Assembly (NCBI RefSeq): GCF_036555685.1
Contig: NZ_DATBKY010000237.1
Location: 52,387-116,386 of the forward strand
Direction of reading: 5' to 3'
From: Actinophytocola sp036555685
GTDB lineage: Bacteria > Actinomycetota > Actinomycetes > Mycobacteriales > Pseudonocardiaceae
Length of the DNA: 64,000 bases
Under the pieces are notes generated by a model. That model was not told the origin of the DNA. It was given only the letters and a program-made list of their open reading frames with translations, and searched no databases. Of this stretch, positions 17,064 through 26,923 are shown in pieces (within the stretch, counting starts at the first letter, position 1; every line of letters starts with the position of its first letter). The translations under genes and the position numbers were made by a program.

Positions 17064-18410
17064 ATGGAGCGGTTGAGCGCAGCGGACCTGAGCATGTTGT
17101 GGCCCGAGGACTTCGGATGGCCGCAGGACATCGGCGTGATCGGCATCCTCGACGGCCGCACCCTGGTCGGCGCCGACGGACGGGTTCACATCGAGATGCT
17201 GCGCCGGGCGATCGGCGCCCGCCTGCCGGTCGTGCCACGGTTTCGCCAGGTGGTCCACACCCCGCGGCGCGGGCTGGGCCGGCCGTTGTGGGTCGACGCG
17301 CCCGACGTGGACCTGGATCGACACGTGCGAGTCGTCGACCTGTCCGGCGAGGCGGATCTGCTCGCGGCGGTGGAACGGATCCGCAGGCGGCCGATGGACC
17401 GGGCCCGGCCGCTCTGGCAGATCTGGCTGTTCACCGGACTCGGTGACGGGCGGATCGGATGCTTCATCCGGGTTCATCACGCGATCACCGACGGCATCGG
17501 CGGTGTGTCCACATTGGCCACTTTGCTCGGCGCCGGCCCGGCCGACGCGCAGCCCGCCGCCCCACTGCCCTCGACACGCGAACTGCTGGCGGACAACCTT
17601 CGCGGTCACGGCGCGGCTCTGGCCCGCGCTGCGGCCGCGGCCGCGCATCCCGTACGGACGGTGCGAGCGGTGCGGGAAGGGTGGCCCGCACTGCGCGAGG
17701 TCGTGGGGGAGAAGGCTCCGCGAACGAGCCTGAACCGTCCGCTCGGCCCGGGCCGCACGCTGACCGTCGTGCGCGGCCGCCTGCGCGCGACGAGGGCTTC
17801 GGCCCACACCCACGGCGGGACCGTGAACGACGTCGTGCTGGCGGTGATCACCGGTGGGCTGCGCGACCTGCTGCGGTCGCGCGGGGAGCCCGTGGACGGG
17901 GTCGTGCTCCGGACCTACGTCCCGGTCGCGCTGCACCGGAGTCAGCCGGCGCTACGCCGCGGAAACGCGGACGCGCTCATGATCGTGCCGTTGCCCGTCG
18001 GTGTTCCCGACCCGGCGGAGCGCCTGCGCTCGATCGCCGCCGACACGGCCCTGCGGCGCGGGTTCCGCCGTCCGTCCGGTGGCTCGCTGTTCCGCACCGG
18101 CTTCGTGCAGCGGGCGTTCCTGCCACTGCTCGCGCGCCAGCGATGGGCGAACACGTACGTCGCCAACGTGCCCGGACCACGGGAACCCCTGACGTTCGCG
18201 GGCGTGCCGGTGCTCGAGCTGTTCCCCTTGGTACCGCTCATCGGCAACGTGACGCTCGGCGTCGGTGCGCTGTCCTACGCGGGTCAGCTCAACCTGACCG
18301 TCGTGGCCGACGCGGCCGCCTGCCCCGACATCGCGACGTTCACCGCCGGACTTCAGCGAGATCTCGACTCGTTGACCGCCCATACCGAGGAGGCCCGCCG
18401 TGACGCATGA
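17064..18410 (+). CDS. wax ester synthase/diacylglycerol acyltransferase (WS/DGAT) 1
   Basis: The 448-aa protein has the catalytic HHAITDG motif (H138, H139, D143) in RVHHAITDG, and C-terminal NVPGPREPLTFAG, typical of WS/DGAT (Tgs) enzymes. These transfer acyl-CoA to diacylglycerol or fatty alcohol to make storage lipid; Tgs1 (Rv3130c) is a DosR-regulon member. AAGGAGGA precedes the ATG at 17064. The 210-bp gap after PPDK has no clear box. It is a close paralogue of the WS/DGAT at 53072 (shared MERLSA... LWP... WPQDIG start). Confidence 0.92.
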   Translation: MERLSAADLSMLWPEDFGWPQDIGVIGILDGRTLVGADGRVHIEMLRRAIGARLPVVPRFRQVVHTPRRGLGRPLWVDAPDVDLDRHVRVVDLSGEADLLAAVERIRRRPMDRARPLWQIWLFTGLGDGRIGCFIRVHHAITDGIGGVSTLATLLGAGPADAQPAAPLPSTRELLADNLRGHGAALARAAAAAAHPVRTVRAVREGWPALREVVGEKAPRTSLNRPLGPGRTLTVVRGRLRATRASAHTHGGTVNDVVLAVITGGLRDLLRSRGEPVDGVVLRTYVPVALHRSQPALRRGNADALMIVPLPVGVPDPAERLRSIAADTALRRGFRRPSGGSLFRTGFVQRAFLPLLARQRWANTYVANVPGPREPLTFAGVPVLELFPLVPLIGNVTLGVGALSYAGQLNLTVVADAAACPDIATFTAGLQRDLDSLTAHTEEARRDA

Positions 18411-19266
18411 CGTCCACACCGCACCCGACCGGACGCGGGCATCGCAAGCCGCGCCGCACCGCACTCTCGGCATCCTGCTCTTCGTGCTCGCGGGCGTGCT
18501 CGTGCTCAACAGCGTGCTCGGGCCGCTCGCCACCGGCGTCATCGGCTATCCGATCGCCGAGACCGTGCGCAACCAGCTGATCGGGCTCGAGCTCGTCTCC
18601 GTTCTGCTCGTGGCGCCCCTGAGCGCCGTCGCCGGGATCCTCGCCCTGCGCGGCCACCGCGCGGCCGGGGTGCTCGGGTTCGGTCCGGCGGCGTACACCG
18701 CGTACATGTTCGCGCAGTATGTCCTCGGTCCGCAGTACCGGTCGTACAACCTCACGGTCCTGTTCCACGTCGGGGTCTTCAGCCTCGGCGCAGCCGTGGC
18801 GCTTGTCGCCTGGACGGGAACCGACAGCGCCGGCCTGCCGACACTCACCCGTGTCCGGGAGCGCTGGTACGGCGTGTTCCTGCTGGCGCTGGCGGCCTTC
18901 GTCGCGAGTCGTTATGCCGGTGTGCTCGCCGGGACCGGTTCGCCCATCGCGGGGGAGTTCGCCGGGTCGCCCGCGTTCTACTGGACGATCGTCCTGCTCG
19001 ACCTCGGCGTCGTCGTGCCCGGGACCGCCGTCGCCGGCGTGGCCCTGATCCGTGGCGCTCGAGCGGCCCGGACGGCGCTGTACGCCGTGCTGGGCTGGTT
19101 CGCCCTGGTCCCACCGTCGGTGGCGGCGATGGGCCTGGCGATGGTGGTCAACGACGACCCGTACTCCTCCGCCGGACAGACAGCACTGCTCGGTGGGGTG
19201 TCGGTGCTCTTCCTCGCCGTGGCGGTGTGGATCTACCGGCCGGTGCTGACGCGCGTGGATGGCTGA
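18400..19266 (+). CDS. multi-pass membrane protein of unknown function
   Basis: The 288-aa protein has about eight hydrophobic segments (for example TLGILLFVLAGVLVLNSVLG and VLFLAVAVWIYRPVL) and no recognised catalytic motif. The GTG at 18400 follows GAGGAGG and overlaps the WS/DGAT stop by 11 bp, so the two genes are co-translated. Coupling to a lipid-storage enzyme suggests a membrane or lipid-related job, but this is only inference. Its 3' end overlaps the converging 19233-19619 gene by 34 bp. Confidence 0.75.
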   Translation: MTHDVHTAPDRTRASQAAPHRTLGILLFVLAGVLVLNSVLGPLATGVIGYPIAETVRNQLIGLELVSVLLVAPLSAVAGILALRGHRAAGVLGFGPAAYTAYMFAQYVLGPQYRSYNLTVLFHVGVFSLGAAVALVAWTGTDSAGLPTLTRVRERWYGVFLLALAAFVASRYAGVLAGTGSPIAGEFAGSPAFYWTIVLLDLGVVVPGTAVAGVALIRGARAARTALYAVLGWFALVPPSVAAMGLAMVVNDDPYSSAGQTALLGGVSVLFLAVAVWIYRPVLTRVDG

Positions 19267-19619
19267 GGCTGCCTCGTCTCGGTGCGCTGCAGCTCGCGCA
19301 CGAGGAAGACCTGCACGACGACGCCGGAGACCACGAGCAGCACCATCAGGAGCGCGGTGACCGCGGTGTCGACGGAGGCGAGGTACAGGATCGCCTCCGC
19401 GGTGCCGGCCAGCGCGTAGACCATGGCCAGCCCGAACAGCCACCGCCGGCGAAGTCGCGTCGCGGCGTCTGCGATCGGTACCCACGCGAGCGTGCCGAGC
19501 GACGCGAGCGTGACGACGAAGTACAGGCCGTAGTGCCAGAAGGACGGCTTCCTCGTGGCGCTGGCCTCTTCCGGTTGGTCACCCGAAGACAGCGGCGGTG
19601 TCGCGGGATGGGTTGTCAT
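19233..19619 (-). CDS. small membrane protein
   Basis: This 128-aa protein has three or four transmembrane helices (SFWHYGLYFVVTLASLGTLAW, WLFGLAMVYALAGTAEAIL, TALLMVLLVVSGVVVQVFL). I do not recognise the family. It starts 41 bp inside the 3' end of the Ddn-like fusion gene and is the last gene of that minus-strand operon. The convergent overlap with 18400-19266 is short but unusual, so the exact start is a little uncertain. Confidence 0.6.
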   Translation of the reverse strand: MTTHPATPPLSSGDQPEEASATRKPSFWHYGLYFVVTLASLGTLAWVPIADAATRLRRRWLFGLAMVYALAGTAEAILYLASVDTAVTALLMVLLVVSGVVVQVFLVRELQRTETRQPQPSTRVSTGR

Positions 19620-20607
19620 GTGGACCGACCTCCACGATCCGAACGAGGAGAAGTCCGGTGAGCGCGGCGACCGTAGCCGCCATCAGCAGTCCACCGAGGA
19701 CACCGATGAGCACTACGGTGACGACACCCTGGTCCGGATGCCACAACGGCATGGTGACCGCGAAGAAGACGCCGAGCGCGGCCAGCCACGCCACCGCCGT
19801 CCCCCAGATCCACCGGCCGGCGCCCGTCGCGTGATCACGTAGGACGGTCCACTGCGCGGTGCCGATCGAGCCGAGCAGCACCGTGGCGGCGATGGCGACG
19901 GCCGGCACGAGCACAGCCGGCGGGAGACCCGACAGCCAGTCGCCGGCGACGGTCGGCACGAGACCGACCAGCCATGCGAGCGCTGCTGCGGCAGCCGTCA
20001 TCGCCGTCCAGCGGACGATCGGCAGGCCGGGCAGAACCTGCCTGAGCACGCGGGCCTGGAACCCGCCCAGCACCGCGCCCTCGACAGCGCCGGCCACCAC
20101 GAGCAGTGGCGCGACTGCGGCCGCTGGCGCGTGGACGGTCAGCGCGCCGACGGTGGCGGGAACGGCGAAGCCGGCGCACTCGCCGACCGTGACGTTCGCG
20201 AACCAGCGCGTCCACAAGGACATCTCCGGGACGGGCAGCACCTGCTCGAGGTCGATCACGACGAGCGGATCGGTCGTGCCCGCAGGAACCCGGGGGTGTG
20301 CCGAACGGTAGCGCGCGAGCACCGCCGCACGTCCCGCACCGCCGGGCAGCACCGCGGTGCCGGTCGCGGCGTGCCAGCGCCCGTCGATCAGGACGTCGAC
20401 GCGCCGCGGCGTGCGGAAGTTTCGCCACCACCGCTTGGCCGCACCATGCCCGGCGAGCACCACGAGCCGGCGATCGGCGCGGACGTACTCGACGGGTAGC
20501 TCGACGATCCGTCCGCTGACCCGGCCACGGAGGCGCAGGCCACAGATCCGCCGGCCGATGACCCGGCCGAGCGGGGACCGCAGCAGCGCCAGCACGGCGC
20601 GGTTCAT
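19579..20607 (-). CDS. Ddn-like split-barrel domain fused to membrane domain
   Basis: The 342-aa protein begins MNRAVLALLRSPLGRVIG. Its first about 130 residues (RGRVSGRIVELPVEYV... VVLAGHGAAKRWWRNF... VDVLIDGRWHAATGTAV) match the Ddn/nitroreductase-type deazaflavin (F420)-dependent split barrel. The rest is a membrane domain with about six helices. F420 use is inferred from the family only. The start ATG overlaps the stop of the CoA-binding gene (TGATG). It probably shares the DosR-like promoter of that operon. Confidence 0.7.
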   Translation of the reverse strand: MNRAVLALLRSPLGRVIGRRICGLRLRGRVSGRIVELPVEYVRADRRLVVLAGHGAAKRWWRNFRTPRRVDVLIDGRWHAATGTAVLPGGAGRAAVLARYRSAHPRVPAGTTDPLVVIDLEQVLPVPEMSLWTRWFANVTVGECAGFAVPATVGALTVHAPAAAVAPLLVVAGAVEGAVLGGFQARVLRQVLPGLPIVRWTAMTAAAAALAWLVGLVPTVAGDWLSGLPPAVLVPAVAIAATVLLGSIGTAQWTVLRDHATGAGRWIWGTAVAWLAALGVFFAVTMPLWHPDQGVVTVVLIGVLGGLLMAATVAALTGLLLVRIVEVGPHDNPSRDTAAVFG

Positions 20608-21083
20608 CAGACCCTCCTGGGCAGGTTGCCTCTCGCTGAGCAGAACCACCGCATGACCCGGTGACCTCCGTCCGAGGTGGGCGGGAACATCAGCGGGCAG
20701 CCGCCGTCGATGACCGTGACGCCGTGCTGCCTGCCGTACTCGGTGGCGTCGGCCGACACGCTGCCCGCGCCGAACAGCCGGTGCATCCACACGTGGCGGA
20801 TACCGAGCTCGACGCACTCCCGCATCGTCTCCTCGGCGTGCTCGGGGCGCGTCCCGATGACCACCGCCTCGACGCCACCAGGAACGGATTTGAGGTCGTG
20901 GTAGCAGGGGTCGTCCTCGACGTGGTCAGCGTTCGGGTTGATGGCGAACACCTCGTAGCCACGCTCGCGGAGTCGCTTGTACACGACGTTGGCACCGTGG
21001 TCGGCCGGCCTGCGGGAGACGCCGGTGACCGCGATCTTCTTGTGTGCCAGGAACTCTTCCGCGACCTCAGCGATCTTGCGCAT
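20607..21083 (-). CDS. CoA-binding domain protein (YccU type)
   Basis: The 158-aa protein is a single Rossmann-like CoA-binding domain: HKKIAVTGVSRRPADHGANVVYKRL, then GYEVFAINPNAD and EAVVIGTRPEHAEETMRECVELGIRHVWMH. YccU-type proteins resemble the CoA-binding part of succinyl-CoA synthetase; no enzymatic role is established. A DosR-like box lies 86 bp upstream in the region shared with the K+ channel gene. It heads a three-gene minus-strand operon with the Ddn-like fusion and a small membrane protein. Confidence 0.85.
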   Translation of the reverse strand: MRKIAEVAEEFLAHKKIAVTGVSRRPADHGANVVYKRLRERGYEVFAINPNADHVEDDPCYHDLKSVPGGVEAVVIGTRPEHAEETMRECVELGIRHVWMHRLFGAGSVSADATEYGRQHGVTVIDGGCPLMFPPTSDGGHRVMRWFCSARGNLPRRV

Positions 21084-21168
21084 AGCCTTACTCCTTCACA
21101 AGCCTCTACCTACCTTGATGTTGCTCGCGTGCACCCGAAGCGGACAGGGCCCTGCGTGGTGCCTGCCG

Positions 21169-21182
21169 GGGACCTTCGGCTC
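21169..21182. promoter_or_regulatory. DosR-like box between CoA-binding and K+ channel genes
   Basis: GGGACCTTCGGCTC lies in a divergent promoter region, 86 bp from the CoA-binding start and 55 bp from the channel start. A second imperfect dyad (GACAGGGCCCTG) lies about 25 bp to the left. Confidence 0.6.
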
Positions 21183-21237
21183 TGTGCCGCACCGGCGCGC
21201 CGACCTGAGATTTGCATGGGAAAGAAGGCAGGTCGCG

Positions 21238-21738
21238 ATGTCGGGACGGATGCGATCAACCACGGGTCCGAGGTGGACAGCGCGGCTCCGGCTGCGCGGC
21301 TCTCGCCGCAGGCTCGGTGTCGCGCAGGCGCTGGGGCTGGTGGCCGCCGCGACCACATCCGCGGTCGTACTCGCGGCCGTCCTCGTGACTCTCACGGATC
21401 CGCGGGTGTTCCCGAACCTGGGGGTGGCGTTGTGGTGGGCCGCGACCACGATCACGACAGTGGGTTACGGCGACGTGGTACCGCTGAGCGCGATCGGCCG
21501 TGCCGTCGGTGCCGTGCTGATGTTCGGCGGCGTGGGCGCGCTCGCATTCGTCACGGCGATCGCCGCGTCCTCGATCGTTGTCGGCGAGGTCGAGGAGGAA
21601 GAGCGCGAGATCGAGGCCTACGAACGTCGGTTGGCACGCCGCCTCGACCGGCTCGAGACCCGGCTCGCCCGCATCGAACGGCTGCTGCGCGCGCCGGGCC
21701 CGGACGGCCGTGATCGGGTCGCGAACAGCGGGTCATGA
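21238..21738 (+). CDS. two-helix potassium channel family protein
   Basis: The 166-aa protein has two transmembrane segments flanking the selectivity filter TTVGYGDVVPL, so it is an ion_trans_2 type K+ channel subunit that would assemble as a tetramer. The C-terminal 50 residues (VEEEEREIEAYERRLARRL...) form a charged coiled coil, probably for assembly. It lacks an RCK or cyclic-nucleotide domain. The start ATG at 21238 follows AAGAAGGCAGG. It converges on and slightly overlaps the next gene. Confidence 0.88.
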   Translation: MSGRMRSTTGPRWTARLRLRGSRRRLGVAQALGLVAAATTSAVVLAAVLVTLTDPRVFPNLGVALWWAATTITTVGYGDVVPLSAIGRAVGAVLMFGGVGALAFVTAIAASSIVVGEVEEEEREIEAYERRLARRLDRLETRLARIERLLRAPGPDGRDRVANSGS

Positions 21739-23136
21739 CGGGCCGAGCACCCGCGCCGGCGTGAAGGGCGGCGCGACCGCCAGAACCTCGTCGAACCCGG
21801 CACGCATGCAGTCGACGAAGACATCGGCATCGGGCACGGCCGCGGTGTCGGTGTTGATCGCGATCCGGCAGGTGCCCGCGTAGGACATAAGCGTGAGGTT
21901 GGCGGCGGATCCCATCGTCGGACCGAAGGCGTCCTGCGCGGTGACCTTCGCACCCGCGAGATAGAGCTTGGTCGGCACACCGGTCACGTCGCTGGCGAGG
22001 AAGTCGACGTTCTTGAGCATCCCGCCGACGAAACCGGTCGGCAGCAGGTCGAGCCCCGCGGCGATCGCGTCGGTGAACGGGAGCGATCGGGAGTTCCGCG
22101 CCGCACGGCAGCGCAGGCCGATTCGTGCCATGCGCCGGGCCGGGTCCGCCTCAGCGACCGGCAGTTGGAAGCGCATCAGGGTGATCCGGTTGCTCGCCAG
22201 CGCATCGGTCGCGGTGCGGATGCTGATCGGCATCGTCACCCGCAGCTCGTCGACGTGCTTGTCGTGTGCGTCGTGGTAGCGGCGCATGCCGCCGGTCACG
22301 CTGGCCAGAAAGGCGTCGTTGACGGTGACGCCGGCCGTCTTCGCCGCGCGCTTGAGCTCCGGCAGGCCCACCGTGACGACGTCCAGGTGCCGGCCGAGGC
22401 CGCGGTCGCGCATGACGGGGGACAGGATGTCGAACACCGGCGCCACCGTGGCGGCGATCGACTGGGCGGTGCCGGTGACAGCCTGTGCGGTACCAAGCGG
22501 ATCCTTGAGCACGTGCAGCGCGGTTGGCAGCACGCCTCGAGCCGCCTTTCCCACCATGCCGGTCAACAGCCCGGCCGTGTGCGCGAGGCCGGCTGGCACG
22601 AGTGAGGTGTGATCGTCGGCCGGTGCCTCGTGGGGGTGCGGTTCGAACGCGGGTCTGCGGCACGTGTCGAACAAGACCGGCGCGAGCCGCACCGCTCCGA
22701 CGCCGTCGGTGAGCGAGTGGTGCAGCTTCATGATCATCGCGGCGCGGCCGCCGGACAGCCCGTCCACGAGCGTGTAGGTCCACAGTGGTCTGGCTCGGTC
22801 GAACCCGGTCATCGCCTCGACGCGGGCGAGCTCGAGTGCGGCCGCGTCGTCACCCGGCGCGGGCGCGGTGACCCGGCGCAGATGCCAGCCCAGGTCGAAC
22901 CCTTCGTCGGTCACCCAGCGGGGCACCGAGAGCCGAGCGGGCAGCTCTGTCACTCGCTGCCGCAGCCGTGGCACCAACCGGGTGGCGGCGTCAACGCGGC
23001 GGGCCAGCCGTTCCCAGTCCGGGACCCGGTTGAGCCACACGACGGCGACGATCGTCGCGCGCAGCGCCGGATCTGCCTCCTGGTACCAGGAGAACGCATC
23101 GCTGGCACCCATGAACGAGTTCTGCTGTCCGGTCAT
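21733..23136 (-). CDS. WS/DGAT acyltransferase 2
   Basis: The 467-aa protein has HHSLTDG (H139, H140, D144) in MKLHHSLTDGVGAVRLA and a C-terminal SDVTGVPTKLYLAG. It belongs to the same WS/DGAT family as the other three copies but to a different subgroup, with a longer N-terminus (FMGASDAFSWYQE). It lies 6 bp downstream of a small membrane-protein gene, so the two are probably co-transcribed from the DosR-like pair at 23631-23668. Confidence 0.92.
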   Translation of the reverse strand: MTGQQNSFMGASDAFSWYQEADPALRATIVAVVWLNRVPDWERLARRVDAATRLVPRLRQRVTELPARLSVPRWVTDEGFDLGWHLRRVTAPAPGDDAAALELARVEAMTGFDRARPLWTYTLVDGLSGGRAAMIMKLHHSLTDGVGAVRLAPVLFDTCRRPAFEPHPHEAPADDHTSLVPAGLAHTAGLLTGMVGKAARGVLPTALHVLKDPLGTAQAVTGTAQSIAATVAPVFDILSPVMRDRGLGRHLDVVTVGLPELKRAAKTAGVTVNDAFLASVTGGMRRYHDAHDKHVDELRVTMPISIRTATDALASNRITLMRFQLPVAEADPARRMARIGLRCRAARNSRSLPFTDAIAAGLDLLPTGFVGGMLKNVDFLASDVTGVPTKLYLAGAKVTAQDAFGPTMGSAANLTLMSYAGTCRIAINTDTAAVPDADVFVDCMRAGFDEVLAVAPPFTPARVLGPS

Positions 23137-23142
23137 CGGGTC

Positions 23143-23571
23143 CTACTTCCTCGACCCGGTGATCAGCGTCGCGACCTGCACGCCGAACCCGATGCACGTG
23201 CCGACGATCCCGACCACCAGGACGATCCTGAATATCAGTGCCCAGTCCACGTCCGCGTCGCCGAAGTCGAACGGGAAGACCTGCCAGATCCGCAGCAGGC
23301 CGGCGAAGCCGAGGGCGCTCGTGAGCAACCCGCCGAGCGCGACCAGGCGGGGCGGGTCACCGAACAATAAGACCAGATTGGTCAGCAGGCCCGCGGCGAT
23401 CGTGAGGTTCACGAGGAGGAGCACCTTAGGCGTGTCGCCGTTGAGGAACGGCACGGCCGCCCATCCGGGCCAGATGTTGACCAGGACGAGCATCGCGGCA
23501 TTGACGCCCGCGCCGAACACGTATCCGGTACGGCGGACGGTGACCGGCTTCGGGGGCGATGTGGTGGTCAT
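23143..23571 (-). CDS. four-helix membrane protein upstream of WS/DGAT
   Basis: This 142-aa protein has four predicted transmembrane helices (GYVFGAGVNAAMLVLVNIW, VLLLVNLTIAAGLLTNLVLLF, RLVALGGLLTSALGFAGLL, LIFRIVLVVGIVGTCIGFG). The family is not recognised. The ATG at 23571 is preceded by a GGGAGGTATC-type site. The distance to the WS/DGAT start is only 6 bp, so it may assist lipid synthesis or be a passenger in the operon. Confidence 0.72.
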   Translation of the reverse strand: MTTTSPPKPVTVRRTGYVFGAGVNAAMLVLVNIWPGWAAVPFLNGDTPKVLLLVNLTIAAGLLTNLVLLFGDPPRLVALGGLLTSALGFAGLLRIWQVFPFDFGDADVDWALIFRIVLVVGIVGTCIGFGVQVATLITGSRK

Positions 23572-23630
23572 CGATACCTCCCTGTGGCTCCGTTCGTCTC
23601 CAGTCCACGTGCGCCGCAAGGCCGGGGACA

Positions 23631-23668
23631 GGGACGTACCGGCCTTCGTCCGGAGGTCGAAGGTCCTC
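23631..23668. promoter_or_regulatory. paired DosR-like boxes in divergent region
   Basis: GGGACGTACCGGCC (23631-23644) and GAGGTCGAAGGTCCTC (23653-23668) have centres 23 bp apart. They sit 60 bp from the small membrane gene and 57 bp from the membrane hydrolase start. Confidence 0.55.
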
Positions 23669-23725
23669 AATGTCGCCGGGCGAACGGATCTGGGCGCCGG
23701 TGCGGGGCGGCGCAAACCTGAGGAC

Positions 23726-25252
23726 ATGGATGTGGCCCTGGGCGGTGAAGGCTTGTCAGGCGTCGCGGCGAGCGGGACGAGTTGGCGGCAGTTGGCCGCG
23801 ACTGCCGCGCTCGGCGCGATGTCCGGGGTCGCGGCCGCGCTGCTGATGCCGCGCGGTCCGATAACGGCCGGCCAGGTGGTGGCCGGAATGCTCGCGGGCT
23901 TCGCGGTCGGTGGGCTCGCGGGCCGGCTCGGCCGGTCGCGGTGGGCGATCGTCGTTGCGCCGATGGCGTTCGCGGTCGGCTGTGAGCTCGGCCGGATAGG
24001 GGTGGACGGCCCGTCCGTCGACCGGCCGGACCTCTCCACGACGCTCGGTGTGCTGGTGTTCGTGCTCGGCCGTGGGTTCCAGGCCGTCGTGCAGCTGCTG
24101 CCGATGATGATCGGCGCGGCGGTGGGCGCGAGCGTTGCGCGGCGTGCCGGCGGGTACCGGGCACCTGCTGGGCGGCGCCGCCTGGTGGGGTGGGCGCGGC
24201 GCGGCGTGGTCGCGGTGCTGACCGCGGCGCTGGTCGCCCTCGGCGTGCTGCTGACCAGTCCCGGGCACACCGATCCGATCCTCGCTGCCGACGGCCGTCC
24301 GGTCGTGGGCAGCGTCGCGGAGCTGGCGAAGGTCCGCCTGGGCGGGCACGAGCAGACCGTGCTGATCCGTGGCCGCAGCACGACGAACCCGGTGCTCCTC
24401 TACCTGGCCGGCGGCCCGGGGCAGAGCGATCTGGGCTACACGCGCGCGTACATGGCCGGGCTCGAGGACGACTTCGTCTTCGCGGTCTGGGACCAGCGCG
24501 GCGCCGGTGTGTCGTATCCGGCGCTGGATCCGGCCGACACGTGGACCCTGGACCAGGCGGTGTCCGACACCGTGGCGCTGGCGCGCTACCTGGCCGGCCG
24601 GTTCGGCACCGGGAAGATCTACCTGTTCGGCAACTCCTGGGGCTCGACGCTCGGTGTGCTCGCCGTCCAGCGGCACCCGGAGCTGTTCCACGCCTACATC
24701 GGCGCGGGCCAGATGGCCAGCCAGCTCGCGACCGACCGGATCCTCTACCGCCAGCTGCTCGACCACGCCGCGCGCACCGGCGACACCGCGCTCGCCGAGC
24801 GGATGCGTGGCTATGGGCCGCCGCCGTACCGGGACGTCTACGCGTACGCGTTTGTGATCGGGTACTACGACGAGCTCGAACCCTACTCGCGCACGGCCTA
24901 CTTCGAGACCAACCGTCCGCCGGGACTCGACGGCACGGGCGTGCCCGAGTACGGGCCGCTCGACAAGATCAACAAGGAGAAGGCGCTCGCGGACATGGGT
25001 GCGGTCCTCTATCCGCAGCTGCAGCAGCTCGACTTCCGCGAGTCGGTGCCCAGCCTGCAGGTACCGGTCTACCTCGTCCAGGGCGCGCACGAGCTGTCCG
25101 CCCGCACCGGTCCGGCCCACGAATGGTTCGCCCGGCTGCGTGCGCCCACGAAGCGCTGGATCACGTTCCCGGATTCGGGACACGTTCCCCAGTTCGAGGA
25201 GTTTCCCCGCTTCCGTGCGGTGCTCGCGGATGTCGTCGAGCACGATCGGTGA
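23726..25252 (+). CDS. membrane-anchored alpha/beta hydrolase
   Basis: The 508-aa protein has an N-terminal membrane part of about 170 residues with four or five helices, then an alpha/beta hydrolase domain. The domain has LAGGPGQSDLGYTRAY (HGGPG-like oxyanion motif), nucleophile GNSWGS and C-terminal PDSGHVPQFEEFP with the catalytic His. This resembles proline iminopeptidase (S33) enzymes, but a membrane anchor of this length is not typical. The active site probably faces outside. ATG 23726 is preceded by no strong site; the hydrophobic start argues for it. Confidence 0.8.
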   Translation: MDVALGGEGLSGVAASGTSWRQLAATAALGAMSGVAAALLMPRGPITAGQVVAGMLAGFAVGGLAGRLGRSRWAIVVAPMAFAVGCELGRIGVDGPSVDRPDLSTTLGVLVFVLGRGFQAVVQLLPMMIGAAVGASVARRAGGYRAPAGRRRLVGWARRGVVAVLTAALVALGVLLTSPGHTDPILAADGRPVVGSVAELAKVRLGGHEQTVLIRGRSTTNPVLLYLAGGPGQSDLGYTRAYMAGLEDDFVFAVWDQRGAGVSYPALDPADTWTLDQAVSDTVALARYLAGRFGTGKIYLFGNSWGSTLGVLAVQRHPELFHAYIGAGQMASQLATDRILYRQLLDHAARTGDTALAERMRGYGPPPYRDVYAYAFVIGYYDELEPYSRTAYFETNRPPGLDGTGVPEYGPLDKINKEKALADMGAVLYPQLQQLDFRESVPSLQVPVYLVQGAHELSARTGPAHEWFARLRAPTKRWITFPDSGHVPQFEEFPRFRAVLADVVEHDR

Positions 25253-25285
25253 TCGACGTCTGGGGTCTTTTGTTCGTGTCCGTCA

Positions 25286-25299
25286 GGGACGAACTTCTC
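25286..25299. promoter_or_regulatory. possible DosR-like half-box upstream of sulfur operon
   Basis: GGGACGAACTTCTC has a perfect GGGAC half but a poor second half. It lies 36 bp before the SQR start. Weak evidence. Confidence 0.3.
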
Positions 25300-25335
25300 T
25301 GTGCGGGCTCGTTCCGGGCGCCGAGGCTGGATGTC

Positions 25336-26589
<1,254 letters not shown>

Positions 26590-26590
26590 C

Positions 26591-26908
26591 ATGACGACGA
26601 GGACCTACGCGGGCACCGAGGTGTCCGTCACCGACGACGGCTTCTTCACCGATCCCGGCCAGTGGCGCGAGGACATGGCGCCGGAGATCGCCCGCGAAGC
26701 CGGCATCGACGAGCTGACCGACCGGCACTGGCAGGTCATCAAGTTCATGCGGCACGAGTTCGACGAGAAGGGCACCGGGCCCACGGTGCGGGTGCTCGGC
26801 AAGACCTCCGGGATCGGCGTCAAGGAGCTCTACCAGCTCTTTCCCAAGGGACCGGCCAAGCTCGCCGCGCGGATCGCCGGCATCCACAAGCCCCGCGGCT
26901 GCATCTGA
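26591..26908 (+). CDS. TusE/DsrC family sulfur carrier
   Basis: The 105-aa protein matches DsrC/TusE: DGFFTDPGQWREDMAPEIAREAGI, then the HWQVIKFMRHEF helix, and a C-terminal GIHKPRGCI whose penultimate Cys (C104) is the sulfur-carrying CysA of the family. The second Cys of true DsrC (about ten residues earlier) is absent, so it is closer to TusE-type or RspA-type carriers. It starts 1 bp after the SQR stop, with GGAGG overlapping the SQR end. It would accept persulfide from a partner, probably the DsrE-like product of the next gene. Confidence 0.85.
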   Translation: MTTRTYAGTEVSVTDDGFFTDPGQWREDMAPEIAREAGIDELTDRHWQVIKFMRHEFDEKGTGPTVRVLGKTSGIGVKELYQLFPKGPAKLAARIAGIHKPRGCI

Positions 26909-26923
26909 ACGGAGGAACAGGTC

